Source of the DNA: Anaerolineales bacterium
GTDB taxonomy: Bacteria > Chloroflexota > Anaerolineae > Anaerolineales > UBA11858
Direction: 5' to 3'
Assembly: GCA_016785015.1 (NCBI GenBank)
Contig: JADHTJ010000002.1
Coordinates: 36,913-100,912, forward strand
DNA length: 64,000 nt
Translations under genes and position numbers: made by a program
Shown here: piece by piece, positions 45,564-55,418 of the stretch
Layout of the letters: the number at the start of each line of letters is the position of its first letter
Position numbering within the stretch: position 1 is the first letter of the stretch
The notes under the pieces: generated by a model
Told to the model about the DNA's origin: nothing
Databases searched by the model: none
The model's input: the letters and a program-made list of their open reading frames with translations, nothing else

Positions 45564-47195
45564 GTAGAAATCTGGCTTGTGATCTGCGCTGCGGCCTCCA
45601 TCAACTTGTTCGTGATAAATTTTCAGCCATTCCACCATGCGATCACGTTCTCTACTGGCTTCTACGGATTCGATCTGCTGTTTTCGGGTGTAATAGCGGT
45701 GGAAGATTTCCTGCTGCACCATGGATGGATTGACAACATCATCGAAAGTGAATTTTGCCTCGCCGACGTTGATGATCACCGTGCCATAATTGAAAATCCG
45801 CTGCCAGAAGCTTTGGGCAACCTGGGTATTGAGTATCCTTTCCAAGGGGGCTGATTTTCTGAGATCCTGCCCAAAAGGTTTGCGGTCGATATCGAAGATA
45901 TTCCGGTCAGTTAATTGGAAGATGTCGTTTCCCCAGTCAATAAAGCGGTAAATAAATATTACTGTGGCAATAATGTTTGCCCCGACTATGATTTTACTAA
46001 ATATATCCCCAAAAGGAAATTTGAAAACAAGCAGTGCAATCAAGAAAACAGTTGTGATGCCGAGAAATAAAACAGCTTTCCAACTATCCATGACCAGGAT
46101 GAATTTATGTTTGCGGTAAGTGATTGTGCCTTGTTCTTCGTAGCGCGCTTTGAAGAAATTTGCTATTTGTCTTAGAAGTCCGGGTTGCTGGATTGGCCGA
46201 GCGGGAGGCCGATCGCTGGAACCATCATCTCTTTCATCTAAACCAATGCTCTCTCGTACCATCCGTACGCGCATTTCGTGTTCTTCTTCCGTATAGCGCT
46301 GTTTGGCACGTTGCCAGTATTCCTGGATTACCCCTTCAAGTTGTTTAGGCTTGTTCACATTCTCCATGACAATTCGGCCAGTATAGGTATTGACGATTAC
46401 ATCGCCAGACCTCCAGAGTCGTTGGATGTAGTCCGAATTCATGTGTACGGAAATCACCGCATCCAACGGAGCCTCGTGACGGCTTTCATAAACAAGTACT
46501 ATTTTTTCGAGCCAGACGACGCGTTTATTGGTGACGATATAGTAATCATTTCTCCAGTCAATCAAAGCCCAAAACGCCCACAAAACTACTAAGCTGCTAA
46601 GAAGACCCCCAACTATAGAATAATATTTTGCATCCCCGCCAAGCACGCCAGCGAGCATCATAACTGCGCCGATGATGCCAAGGATCACTATGGGGACGAA
46701 AGATTTCAACATAACAAAGAAATGTTTCTGGGCGATCAAATGAATAATTTCATCATCGCCCAGCCATTCGAATTGTCGGGTTTGTCCTAATGAATAGCTT
46801 CGAGCCAGGAGTTTAAGCTCTTCCTTGATTTCTGGGTACGCTTTCAGCAACTCGCCAAACTGCTCTCTTTTCAACACTAGCAGTTTGGTGTTGAGTACTG
46901 CAGTTGCTGTAGCGGTATGGCCTTTGTTCTCGAGGTACGATTGCTCGCCAAAAAATTCCCCAGACCTTAGATCACCTATTTCATACCTGTTGTCACCTTC
47001 TCCACGTGCTAGATGGATTTTTCCGGATGTGATAATATAGAAGTCCCCCCCCGGACTACCTTCATGAAAGAGTTCATCCCCTTCATTAAATGTAATTTCG
47101 TCCAAGCGTTGCGAGAGTGATTCGCGCTCCATCTCATCCAGTTTTCTGAAGATACGAATTGTCGCGAGAAATTCGGCAATTTCGTTGGGGTTCAT
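45561..47195 (-). CDS. Cyclic-nucleotide-binding domain fused to duplicated TM + bacterial PH domains
   Basis: FHEGSPGGDFYIITSGKIHLARG...FGEQSYL (cNMP); two TM pairs each followed by DWxNDxxxxTxxxxxxxxK PH-like segments. Confidence 0.85.
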   Translation of the reverse strand: MNPNEIAEFLATIRIFRKLDEMERESLSQRLDEITFNEGDELFHEGSPGGDFYIITSGKIHLARGEGDNRYEIGDLRSGEFFGEQSYLENKGHTATATAVLNTKLLVLKREQFGELLKAYPEIKEELKLLARSYSLGQTRQFEWLGDDEIIHLIAQKHFFVMLKSFVPIVILGIIGAVMMLAGVLGGDAKYYSIVGGLLSSLVVLWAFWALIDWRNDYYIVTNKRVVWLEKIVLVYESRHEAPLDAVISVHMNSDYIQRLWRSGDVIVNTYTGRIVMENVNKPKQLEGVIQEYWQRAKQRYTEEEHEMRVRMVRESIGLDERDDGSSDRPPARPIQQPGLLRQIANFFKARYEEQGTITYRKHKFILVMDSWKAVLFLGITTVFLIALLVFKFPFGDIFSKIIVGANIIATVIFIYRFIDWGNDIFQLTDRNIFDIDRKPFGQDLRKSAPLERILNTQVAQSFWQRIFNYGTVIINVGEAKFTFDDVVNPSMVQQEIFHRYYTRKQQIESVEASRERDRMVEWLKIYHEQVDGGRSADHKPDFY

Positions 47196-47273
47196 AATCT
47201 CATTTTAGCATGAACTTGTTGAAGTTGTCCGGGTAAAAAACCAAAATCTGATAATTCTTTAGGAGCAAGATAC

Positions 47274-48734
47274 ATGCCCATTCACTTTGGAACCGACGGC
47301 TGGCGAGCTGTCATCTCTGATACCTTTACATTTCACAATCTCCGCTTAGTGACCCAGGCGATTGCCGACGCGATCAATTCGGGCGATTGGCAGATTGCCA
47401 CGAATTCTGGCCGCAGTGTTGACCCGCACAAGATGGTGGTTGGCTTCGATACGCGTTTCCTGTCTGATCGTTACGCCGCCGATGTGGCGCGAGTTCTGGC
47501 TGCTAATGGCTATACCGTCTTCTTGGCGCAAGCCGATGCGCCTACACCGGCGATCTCTTATGCTGTACATCATTTGGGCGCTATTGCTGGGGCAGTGATC
47601 ACGGCCTCGCACAACGCGCCGCGTTACAACGGCATCAAACTCAAAGCTGCCTATGGAGGCGCGGCTCTGCCTGAGCAATCCCATCGGGTGGAAGTATATC
47701 TGAATGACAATGAAGAACGCGGTCGCGGACCCAATATGATGGACTGGGATCAGGCGCGTAAGTTGGGGTTGATCGAGCGCTTCAACCCAATTCCTGCATA
47801 TTATGATCATCTACGTACTTTGATCAACTTCGATATCATTGCCGAGCGACCTCCGCGTGTGGTGGTCGATTCGATGCACGGTTCTGGTCGAGAAGTGATC
47901 AAGGGAATCTTGAAAGGAACCGGATGTGAGGTGCATGAAATTCGGGGTGAGATGAACCCTGGTTTTGGTGGCACGCATCCCGAGCCGATTGCCCGCAACT
48001 TGGGCGCCCTGGCGACGGCTATTGGGACAGGATTTGGTGATTTGGGTCTGGCAACCGATGGCGACGCGGATCGCATCGGCGCCATGGATGGCCATGGACG
48101 CTTTGTCGATCCGCACAAAATTATGGCCTTGGCACTGCGTTATCTGGTCGAAAAACGCGAGTGGCGCGGCCCCGTGGTGCGCACGGTTTCCACCACGCGC
48201 ATGATCGACCGTTTAGCCAAGAAATATGATTTGCCCATTTATGAGACTCCCGTAGGCTTCAACCATATTGCCGATTATATGCTCAAAGAAGATGTCCTGA
48301 TCGGTGGCGAAGAGTCAGGCGGCATCTCTTTCAGGGGCAATATCCCTGAGGGCGATGGCATTCTGATGGGGTTGCTGTTAGTGGAAATGGTTGCTGCCCA
48401 AAGGGCACCGCTACATGAATTGGTCGATGATTTACTGGAAGATGTTGGCCCCGCATTCTATGAACGTAAGGATCAGCGACTTAGCCATCCGGTTGTCAAA
48501 GATAAGATGACTTTAAAGTTGTTGAATGAAGCCCCTGATAAGATCGGCGGCGAAGCCGTTCAGGATGTATTGACCATTGATGGCGTGAAGTACATTATGT
48601 CGGATGATTCCTGGCTCTTGATCCGCCCTTCAGGTACCGAACCAGTGTTGAGAGTGTATGCTGAAGGGCGTACCCCCGAAATGGTGCAGGCTTTGCTGCG
48701 CTTTGGCGAGGACGTGGCGACCAGTGTGACGTAA
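47274..48734 (+). CDS. Phosphoglucomutase/phosphomannomutase family protein
   Basis: FGTDGWRAV, ITASHNAPRYNGIK, ATDGDADRIG, GGEESGGISF, RPSGTEPVLRVYAE. Confidence 0.95.
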   Translation: MPIHFGTDGWRAVISDTFTFHNLRLVTQAIADAINSGDWQIATNSGRSVDPHKMVVGFDTRFLSDRYAADVARVLAANGYTVFLAQADAPTPAISYAVHHLGAIAGAVITASHNAPRYNGIKLKAAYGGAALPEQSHRVEVYLNDNEERGRGPNMMDWDQARKLGLIERFNPIPAYYDHLRTLINFDIIAERPPRVVVDSMHGSGREVIKGILKGTGCEVHEIRGEMNPGFGGTHPEPIARNLGALATAIGTGFGDLGLATDGDADRIGAMDGHGRFVDPHKIMALALRYLVEKREWRGPVVRTVSTTRMIDRLAKKYDLPIYETPVGFNHIADYMLKEDVLIGGEESGGISFRGNIPEGDGILMGLLLVEMVAAQRAPLHELVDDLLEDVGPAFYERKDQRLSHPVVKDKMTLKLLNEAPDKIGGEAVQDVLTIDGVKYIMSDDSWLLIRPSGTEPVLRVYAEGRTPEMVQALLRFGEDVATSVT

Positions 48735-48763
48735 GCAATCCAAGTACTAGATTTCGATATAAC

Positions 48764-48808
48764 CAAAAGGAGATGGGCATTTTGTTGCTCCCATCTCCTT
48801 TATATTTT
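48764..48808. terminator. Bidirectional intrinsic terminator between convergent operons
   Basis: CCAAAAGGAGATGGG...CCCATCTCCTTTATATTTTGG. Confidence 0.8.
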
Positions 48809-48845
48809 GGATTCTTCGGAAATCGCTATTTATTGGAAAGCTAGA

Positions 48846-49421
48846 TTATCCTGAAGTGCGCAAGCGCCTAGCCAGGAAAATCACCAGGATCATAGCCCCA
48901 GCAAGAGCTAATAATCCAGGCAGGCCCACATCATCTGCAAAGCCAGCCGACGGCAATTGAGTCGATATGGGAGTCACAGTTAACAAATTCGAAGCTTGCT
49001 GTGTGAACAAAGCTCCCATCGTTGCGGTTAGTTGTGAATCTCGATCACTATCTTGTGCCAGCCCAGCCGCGGGCGTGTCGGTAGGTGCGATCACCGGAGT
49101 CGGGCTGGATGTGGCTGTCATTGGAGGCTGGGTGCTGGTAGCCGTGGGTGTGGCAGTCCACGATTGGGCTTCTGCGGTAAGGCCGCTGGCCATGGCGACC
49201 TGCGTGTTTTGAGCGTTGATCTGAGCTACCTGAGTATTTTGAGCAGAGCGCCGGTTTGGCACAACCACCATAGCATAAACTGCCATGAGAATTAACGATA
49301 GGATCAGGATAGCGCCCAGGATTCCGGCTACCAACAAGAAGGTACGATTGCTGGCTTCCTCGGGAGGCGGGGAATCATCGAATTCATCGTCATCAAAAAA
49401 TTCAAAAGGTTCTTCAGTCAT
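48846..49421 (-). CDS. Membrane protein with Thr/Ser-rich ectodomain and LPSAG-TM-RR C-terminus
   Basis: N-terminal TM, ATPTATSTQPPMTATSS linker, LPSAGFADDVGLPGLLALAGAMILVIFLARRLRTSG. Confidence 0.7.
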   Translation of the reverse strand: MTEEPFEFFDDDEFDDSPPPEEASNRTFLLVAGILGAILILSLILMAVYAMVVVPNRRSAQNTQVAQINAQNTQVAMASGLTAEAQSWTATPTATSTQPPMTATSSPTPVIAPTDTPAAGLAQDSDRDSQLTATMGALFTQQASNLLTVTPISTQLPSAGFADDVGLPGLLALAGAMILVIFLARRLRTSG

Positions 49422-49447
49422 TGCGATCTCCTCAAATTAGAAGGGTG

Positions 49448-50560
49448 CTAGGCAATTTTTTCCAGGTTGACCAGTGGAATTGTTGTGCGTTCATTGTCCG
49501 AGAGAACGACTTCGGCGCCAAGAGCACGCACTCCACTGGGAAATTTTATGGGTTGGCTGTATATGGTTTCAATCTTGCCCGATTTCCCTTGATGGGGCGC
49601 CCTAACAATTCGTACACTTTGACCCTTAGCAAAATCTTCAATGGCCAGGGATGCATCTTCGGGCGCTTGAGACGCATCTAATGGGATCACAATTTCAGGG
49701 CGAGTGCCGTTGTAATGATCCCGAGCTTCCGCATTCAATGATACTTCACGACCGTTATTTGATGTAAGTAAATTATAGCCTATTGCGCTCAGTGGGTGGA
49801 ATCCAAATCCCTCCAAAATCAGAACAGGGATTTGAGCCTTTCTTGCAAGGCGGACAAGAGAAGAATCCATACTGGTGAAGATCAAACCTCGCAGGGGAAT
49901 GTCCGCCGCTTTTTGGAAAATTTGGGGATCAGCACAATAGCCACCCAATACGATGGCTCCACGTAGGCTCACATCGAGGTCATCAGCAGTGAGTTTGTCA
50001 TCAGGGGAATCTATGCGAACCTGCATCATACCAAATTCCGTTTGGTCATTTCCCCAAACACCCTGAATGAGTGCTCCCGTAGCTTCGATTACAGCACCTC
50101 GATCTGGAATTAGATCTGTAACTGTACCAGGCATACCCGCATGTACTTCGTAGGGAGTGCTGTTAACCTGTAATAACACCAACCCATCCCCAGCAACAAC
50201 GATCCTCCCAGAGCGAGGCGCGCGAACAACTCGCTGGGTGATCCCCACGGGCCCTGCAATTAGATCGTCCTTTTGGATCATCTCTCCAGCCGCATGTTGT
50301 ATGAGATCATCTGCTTTCTCTGTAGATACATACAAACTGCTGGCAATATCTAACATGAGATGCTCAGGGGCTAAGATTGTCTCTGCAACTGTATCCAGAG
50401 CCTCTACTTTTTGACTCTGGCGTACGAGCACTTTCCCGGGAACAGGCAGTTCGCGGTGGCGGCGTATCTTCGTAAGTGGAGAGATTTGTATAATAGGAGC
50501 TAACATAATTCCTAGATAAATTGATGCAAGTTCAATGCCAGTTAGTTGCCAAGGGTCCAA
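49448..50560 (-). CDS. Unknown operon protein with biotinyl/lipoyl-like and KOW-like segments
   Basis: GKVLVRQSQKVEALDTVAE; GQSVRIVRAPHQGKSGKIETI; overlaps upstream gene. Confidence 0.7.
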   Translation of the reverse strand: MDPWQLTGIELASIYLGIMLAPIIQISPLTKIRRHRELPVPGKVLVRQSQKVEALDTVAETILAPEHLMLDIASSLYVSTEKADDLIQHAAGEMIQKDDLIAGPVGITQRVVRAPRSGRIVVAGDGLVLLQVNSTPYEVHAGMPGTVTDLIPDRGAVIEATGALIQGVWGNDQTEFGMMQVRIDSPDDKLTADDLDVSLRGAIVLGGYCADPQIFQKAADIPLRGLIFTSMDSSLVRLARKAQIPVLILEGFGFHPLSAIGYNLLTSNNGREVSLNAEARDHYNGTRPEIVIPLDASQAPEDASLAIEDFAKGQSVRIVRAPHQGKSGKIETIYSQPIKFPSGVRALGAEVVLSDNERTTIPLVNLEKIA

Positions 50561-52296
50561 AGCCAGCGTTTGAGCTGTTCACGCCTAAGGTCATGATCAG
50601 ATGGCAGTTGAAGTGGGCGACCTCTGGCGTCGATGACGATTCCTAAACTTCCGCCAACCACACGCACTCGACCACCTTTCCCGGGTCCACCCATGCCTAC
50701 ATCGAAGCGATGCAGGGGGCGTAATTGGATTTGTGCAGATTGCCCAGTTGGTAAGGGGATTACCTCGATTGAGCCAAATTTTACTTCGAGTTGGCTCTCT
50801 GAAGTATCTTCGAGTGTAGTCCGAATTCTCAAGACAGGTGTTCCCTTGCGGGCTGATCCTACGGGGGCGATGATAGTGCCCAGGTTTTGGAAGGCATGCG
50901 ATTCGAGTACCTGAACCGCCATCAAAGGGTTGATTTCAGCTGCGGCCCCCAGAGAAGCCAGGAGTTTGTTCTTGTCGAGAACAATCGTTGTGATCCCTGT
51001 CGGTTGGAGGCCGTCCAATATCATCAGCATACTCTGACCAGGTGTTGGCGCGTTACTCAAAATGCTGCCTGAAGCCAAAATCGGCTCAACCCAAGGCAAT
51101 AGATCACCTTCGGGCCCGGAAAGTGTGAAAGGAAGCGAAGGGATCATTTGAGAAACTGCTGAGCGCATCATTTGGCGCCCTAATGCCTGTTCGATGGCCA
51201 TTTCTTCTACTGTTGCGGGTATACTGGCTGGATGAGCAGCTTTGTTGAACAGGTAATCTCTCACCGATGATTTAGGTATTTCTTCCGACAGCCAAAAGGT
51301 AATGTGATCGGTGGAAATATAGTGGGATAAATTTTCAAGGTTGCTGCCTAAACCCAGTTGAGGAAATACCCGTATGCCAAGTTTTCCTTTGAGGGCGGCT
51401 GCGATTGTCGTTGCAGATGCTCCAATATCCACACCCAAAACACCCTTATTCGGATCATAGATATGGCTCAAGAAGCGCACCACGCGCCCAAATGCTGTTG
51501 AGGTTGGCAACAGGCGACCATTGGCCCATTGATCTAAATCAGAAACACCGAAGATTTGCTGGGCGCGCACATTCTTGAAGATTTTCGACATGGAAATTTG
51601 TGCGGGGGCCAACTGTTCTGAATGGATACCTGGGCGAATGTTGGGCGCCAGATGAAGATCTGTGAGCGGCGCAATAGTTTCTTTGATTTCTTCATGAATG
51701 TTGTTGTTGCCTGCAAACAGCACTTGAGGGCGCTGGTCACGAGGTAACAGGAAACATGCCAGGCCAACTGCTTCGAGCAATTGGTTAACTGACCGGGTTG
51801 CACCCCCATCGATCCCACCCGCAACGATCACTAGATCGGGACGAGCGCGTAGAATGGCATCGATACGCTCATCTTGCTTGCGCCGATCATTCAAACTGAT
51901 GGTTTCCGAAACTTTGGCATATGTCGTAATTGCTAGATTGCGGGCACTCTCCATAGAGACATCTTCTAAAAGCCCCACGGCAACTACTTTTATTTCTGGT
52001 CCTGCTGAGAGTGTTGCTGTGACTGCATCGATCCCTGTTCCATCAGGGTGACTGGGGATAAGAATATTGCCATCTGAGCCGATAAGGAGACGGCCAGTGG
52101 TCTCTTGTAATAAATTGATGGCGCGTGAGATGCCTTCTCTGACATCGCTGAAAGGTGGAGCAATGGTTGTAGGCGCTGTGCCAGATGCAACAAAACGATA
52201 ACGCGACCCAACCACATCAAAAAGGGACGCGCGTGTGTTGATAGTGCCTACATCGATGGCGAGGATAGAGTCAGCGGATACAACAGATGAAGTCAT
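50542..52296 (-). CDS. MutL (glutamate mutase L)-family ASKHA protein
   Basis: SILAIDVGTINTRASLFDVV; VIVAGGIDGGATRSVNQLLEAVGLA; GVLGVDIGASATTIAAAL. Confidence 0.85.
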   Translation of the reverse strand: MTSSVVSADSILAIDVGTINTRASLFDVVGSRYRFVASGTAPTTIAPPFSDVREGISRAINLLQETTGRLLIGSDGNILIPSHPDGTGIDAVTATLSAGPEIKVVAVGLLEDVSMESARNLAITTYAKVSETISLNDRRKQDERIDAILRARPDLVIVAGGIDGGATRSVNQLLEAVGLACFLLPRDQRPQVLFAGNNNIHEEIKETIAPLTDLHLAPNIRPGIHSEQLAPAQISMSKIFKNVRAQQIFGVSDLDQWANGRLLPTSTAFGRVVRFLSHIYDPNKGVLGVDIGASATTIAAALKGKLGIRVFPQLGLGSNLENLSHYISTDHITFWLSEEIPKSSVRDYLFNKAAHPASIPATVEEMAIEQALGRQMMRSAVSQMIPSLPFTLSGPEGDLLPWVEPILASGSILSNAPTPGQSMLMILDGLQPTGITTIVLDKNKLLASLGAAAEINPLMAVQVLESHAFQNLGTIIAPVGSARKGTPVLRIRTTLEDTSESQLEVKFGSIEVIPLPTGQSAQIQLRPLHRFDVGMGGPGKGGRVRVVGGSLGIVIDARGRPLQLPSDHDLRREQLKRWLWTLGN

Positions 52297-52305
52297 AAGG
52301 CATGG

Positions 52306-52986
52306 TTACCCGAGAGCCGCGGGAAGCACAAGCTCTTTGATGAAGGTCCATAAAAACGAAAAACGTTCGATAAGCGCAGTCAGTGCTGCGACGTAAACAC
52401 CCGCAAATAGCGCTCCAAAAGTGATTGCGATGAAGGCCTTTCCAATCCATCTGATCAACTTGGTTGCCTGGACAATTGCTGGGCGTTGATTTTTACTCTG
52501 CTTGGAGTTGAATTGAAAGTACAACAGCGTCGTAAAGGTACCGATCAGCAATATGGCGCCTTCGAGGAAGTTGTTTGTTTCAAAAACATTGACAGCCGCG
52601 GATACCTGGGGAAAAATAGTTCCAAAGATTCCCCCACCAATGGCCACAGCAGCACCGATACCTACTAAAATTGCCATAGCAGGGTTGCCAATCTTGCTCA
52701 AGCGAGGCGATATTTTGGCCAGTAATAAGAGGCTGGGGATCAATAAGCTGATAGTTAAAATCATCTCGCCTTGTCCACCGTTCATAAGCGGAAAGATCAA
52801 TTGGGGCAAGATAACATTGTAAATGGTGACAACGCTTGCATATCCTGCTGCTGCCCCAATGAAAATATGCGTAGCAAAACGGAAGAGGAAATTATCTCCC
52901 AAAATGTAGCTGAGGATAAAGATCGTGAACGAAAACCCTATCAGCAATCCAATCAGGTCAGCCAGGTTCATGTTAGCAGCAGTCAT
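52306..52986 (-). CDS. Polytopic membrane protein of unknown function
   Basis: MTAANMNLADLIGLLIGFSFTIFILSYILG; ATGA overlap with upstream CDS; start refined from 53097. Confidence 0.75.
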   Translation of the reverse strand: MTAANMNLADLIGLLIGFSFTIFILSYILGDNFLFRFATHIFIGAAAGYASVVTIYNVILPQLIFPLMNGGQGEMILTISLLIPSLLLLAKISPRLSKIGNPAMAILVGIGAAVAIGGGIFGTIFPQVSAAVNVFETNNFLEGAILLIGTFTTLLYFQFNSKQSKNQRPAIVQATKLIRWIGKAFIAITFGALFAGVYVAALTALIERFSFLWTFIKELVLPAALG

Positions 52987-55415
52987 CAGGCCTCCCCTCG
53001 GTTTCTGCTTCGAAGCAAGATTGAAAAGACATTTACAATCCCACCAATCAATATCGCCGCGATGGCTGTCATCAGGCTGAAGTTTAAGGCATCCCAATAG
53101 GTGCGACCCAAGTTATCTTTGCCAGTGACTTGCTCGTATGCTGTGCCGCCGATCACACCAGACACCATCCCACGCACTTGAGCCCCTTCTCCGCCAACAA
53201 AAGGTCGCAAGATCGGTTCTACTTGTGCACTGACCACAGTGATCAAGGGTGTGTCTTGAATTCTGGGTTCAACTTGTTCGATCCATGACTGGGCAATATC
53301 GGGGTTATCGGTGATCACCAATACCATTTTGAAATCGGAAAGGGCGTAGATGCCATCGAGTGGTGCCGTAATCCAAGGATCAAAACCGTCAAAGGAGAGC
53401 GGTTTGATTCTTTGAGGCATCTGCACAAAACCCAAAAGCCCGGATGCGCCGCCAGGGATATATCCCAAATTTACATACTGACTACCACTGGTGTACTGAT
53501 GCTCTCTTTGCACTGTAGAAATGAAATACTCCGCTAGGGCAGGTCCTGTTGGGGACGTGGAAATAAGCGTTAGATAGGCACCCCTAATCATCAAGTGGTC
53601 GACTACGGCTGCAGCGGCAGCGTTCATTTCACCAGATGTGCCAGGTTCGAAATCGAAGGAAACCAATACTGGATCTTTAGGTGCCAGCGAATTGATCAGC
53701 GAGCTGGTGTTGAGAACTTCGACTGGCACTGATGCCTGTGGGGGAGCCGGTACAAATTGTGTTTCCCCAATGATAACCAGCCCAATGACAAAGATGAGGA
53801 AAAATGCGCTCAACCAACGCAGCAACCCTTGTGATGAAACCACAATTGGCTTTGCTTGTTTTTCGGCTTGCCCCTCTGTTTCTAGTAACTCTCTGAATAC
53901 CCTGACATGCTCTTGTTGCGTTTCAGAAACCTGTAATCTGGATGAGAGTTTGGGGGCTTGTTTCAGGCGAGCGATTTCCGGCTCTGCCATAAGCACGCCG
54001 CTCAAGCCAGCCAGGGGACCAGTTTGTTCTGTCTGGCCTTGTTCTGCAGTGCTGTCCCCATCAGCGGATGATTCAACTGGACGCATGGCTTCCAGCCAGC
54101 CAGGAAGTTCAGCTGGTGCTAAACCATCATCAATAGCTCCTTCAGGTTCCGGAATTTGCAGATCATCTTCGTCCCTTAGTAGCTCAGTCAACTGGTCGAT
54201 CTTGAATATATCTTCGCCAGTTGGGGAGAGATCATCGGATGCTAATTCGGGGATAGCATCATCGCCAATCTTTTCCAACCAATCAGGCGTTTCGGGGTCA
54301 GGTTCTGCGGGGATGGTGGAAACTTGTGGTTCAGCCTCTTCCCCAGACATCCAATCGGGGATTTCGCCTTCAGTGGATTCAGCCGCTGGTTGAGCGTCCA
54401 CATCCTCAGCTGACTCCAGCATCCAGGCTGGAAGTTCTATGTCTGGATCCGGGGTTGATTCTGGTATGCTCGTTGCTGGTTCTGCCTCCACACCTGAAGG
54501 TTCTGTCATCCAATCGGGCAGTTCGTCATCAGCAGGTTCACTTGATGGAGGTGAATCATCTGAGCTTTCCGCCTTGGTGCTGAACCAATCGGGGAGTTCA
54601 TCATCAGATGGCTCTGCTGAGGCAAGCTCTTCACTGGCTGGCGCAGCCGCTTCTTGCAAATCAGGAAACAAGATCGGTGTTTCTTCTGGGGTTGGTTCGG
54701 GTTCTGCTTGATCAGAGCCTGCTAACCACTCAGGTAATTCACTTTCATCGACCTCGACTTCTTTATCGAGTTCAGCGGCTTGTTCTTCAGATGCGGCCAG
54801 CCAATCGGGGATGCTAGCGCCCGGTTCTGGCGACGGGGCCTCATCTTGCGGAATGACTTCGTCAGTAGTAGGTTCTTCTTCTTTCTCGCTCATCCACGAA
54901 GGTAAAGCCCCATCGAATATCGATGAGTCTTCTTCGGCAGGACTCTCTTCAAGAGCAGGTTCCTCACCCCCCTCAGACATCCAGGAGGGCAGTGCGCCAT
55001 CAAAAAGCGATGATGAATCATCTTCTTCGGGAGGTTCTTCATCGGTATCACGCAATTCTTTGATGCGATCAAGCCAATCCCCCTCCTCGGAATCTTCGTA
55101 GACAGGCGATTCATCCAGGGCGGAGTTATCAATGGGTGCAGAATCACCCTCTTCGCGGAGTTTGTTCATCCAGTCATCGTCAGCGGGATCATCCTCAGGC
55201 GTGGATTCGGCCTCGGATTCGGCCTCGGACGGCGCTTCATCCTGCTGATCAGATCGCAACCAATCGGGCAGCCCGGCATCATTGTTATCAGGTTCCGCTG
55301 GCAAGCTCTCATCCGACGAGATGATCAACGGCTTCAATCTCGCCTGGCAATGCTGACAGGTTTCTAAATGATCGGGGTTGGGTTTGCCACACATGGGGCA
55401 GCGAATTTCTTCCAT
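52986..55415 (-). CDS. Zinc-ribbon protein with acidic [LI]PxW[LMF]-motif array and membrane-anchored C-terminal domain
   Basis: CPMCGKPNPDHLETCQHC; LPDWL, LPSWM, IPDWL, LPEWL, LPDWF etc.; two TM segments flanking C-terminal domain. Confidence 0.8.
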   Translation of the reverse strand: MEEIRCPMCGKPNPDHLETCQHCQARLKPLIISSDESLPAEPDNNDAGLPDWLRSDQQDEAPSEAESEAESTPEDDPADDDWMNKLREEGDSAPIDNSALDESPVYEDSEEGDWLDRIKELRDTDEEPPEEDDSSSLFDGALPSWMSEGGEEPALEESPAEEDSSIFDGALPSWMSEKEEEPTTDEVIPQDEAPSPEPGASIPDWLAASEEQAAELDKEVEVDESELPEWLAGSDQAEPEPTPEETPILFPDLQEAAAPASEELASAEPSDDELPDWFSTKAESSDDSPPSSEPADDELPDWMTEPSGVEAEPATSIPESTPDPDIELPAWMLESAEDVDAQPAAESTEGEIPDWMSGEEAEPQVSTIPAEPDPETPDWLEKIGDDAIPELASDDLSPTGEDIFKIDQLTELLRDEDDLQIPEPEGAIDDGLAPAELPGWLEAMRPVESSADGDSTAEQGQTEQTGPLAGLSGVLMAEPEIARLKQAPKLSSRLQVSETQQEHVRVFRELLETEGQAEKQAKPIVVSSQGLLRWLSAFFLIFVIGLVIIGETQFVPAPPQASVPVEVLNTSSLINSLAPKDPVLVSFDFEPGTSGEMNAAAAAVVDHLMIRGAYLTLISTSPTGPALAEYFISTVQREHQYTSGSQYVNLGYIPGGASGLLGFVQMPQRIKPLSFDGFDPWITAPLDGIYALSDFKMVLVITDNPDIAQSWIEQVEPRIQDTPLITVVSAQVEPILRPFVGGEGAQVRGMVSGVIGGTAYEQVTGKDNLGRTYWDALNFSLMTAIAAILIGGIVNVFSILLRSRNRGEA

Positions 55416-55418
55416 GAA

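Noticed and set aside
53638-54393. 251-aa plus-strand Ser-rich ORF opposite the zinc-ribbon/SLiM protein
   Set aside because: Composition is explained by the reverse complement of the acidic repeat region.
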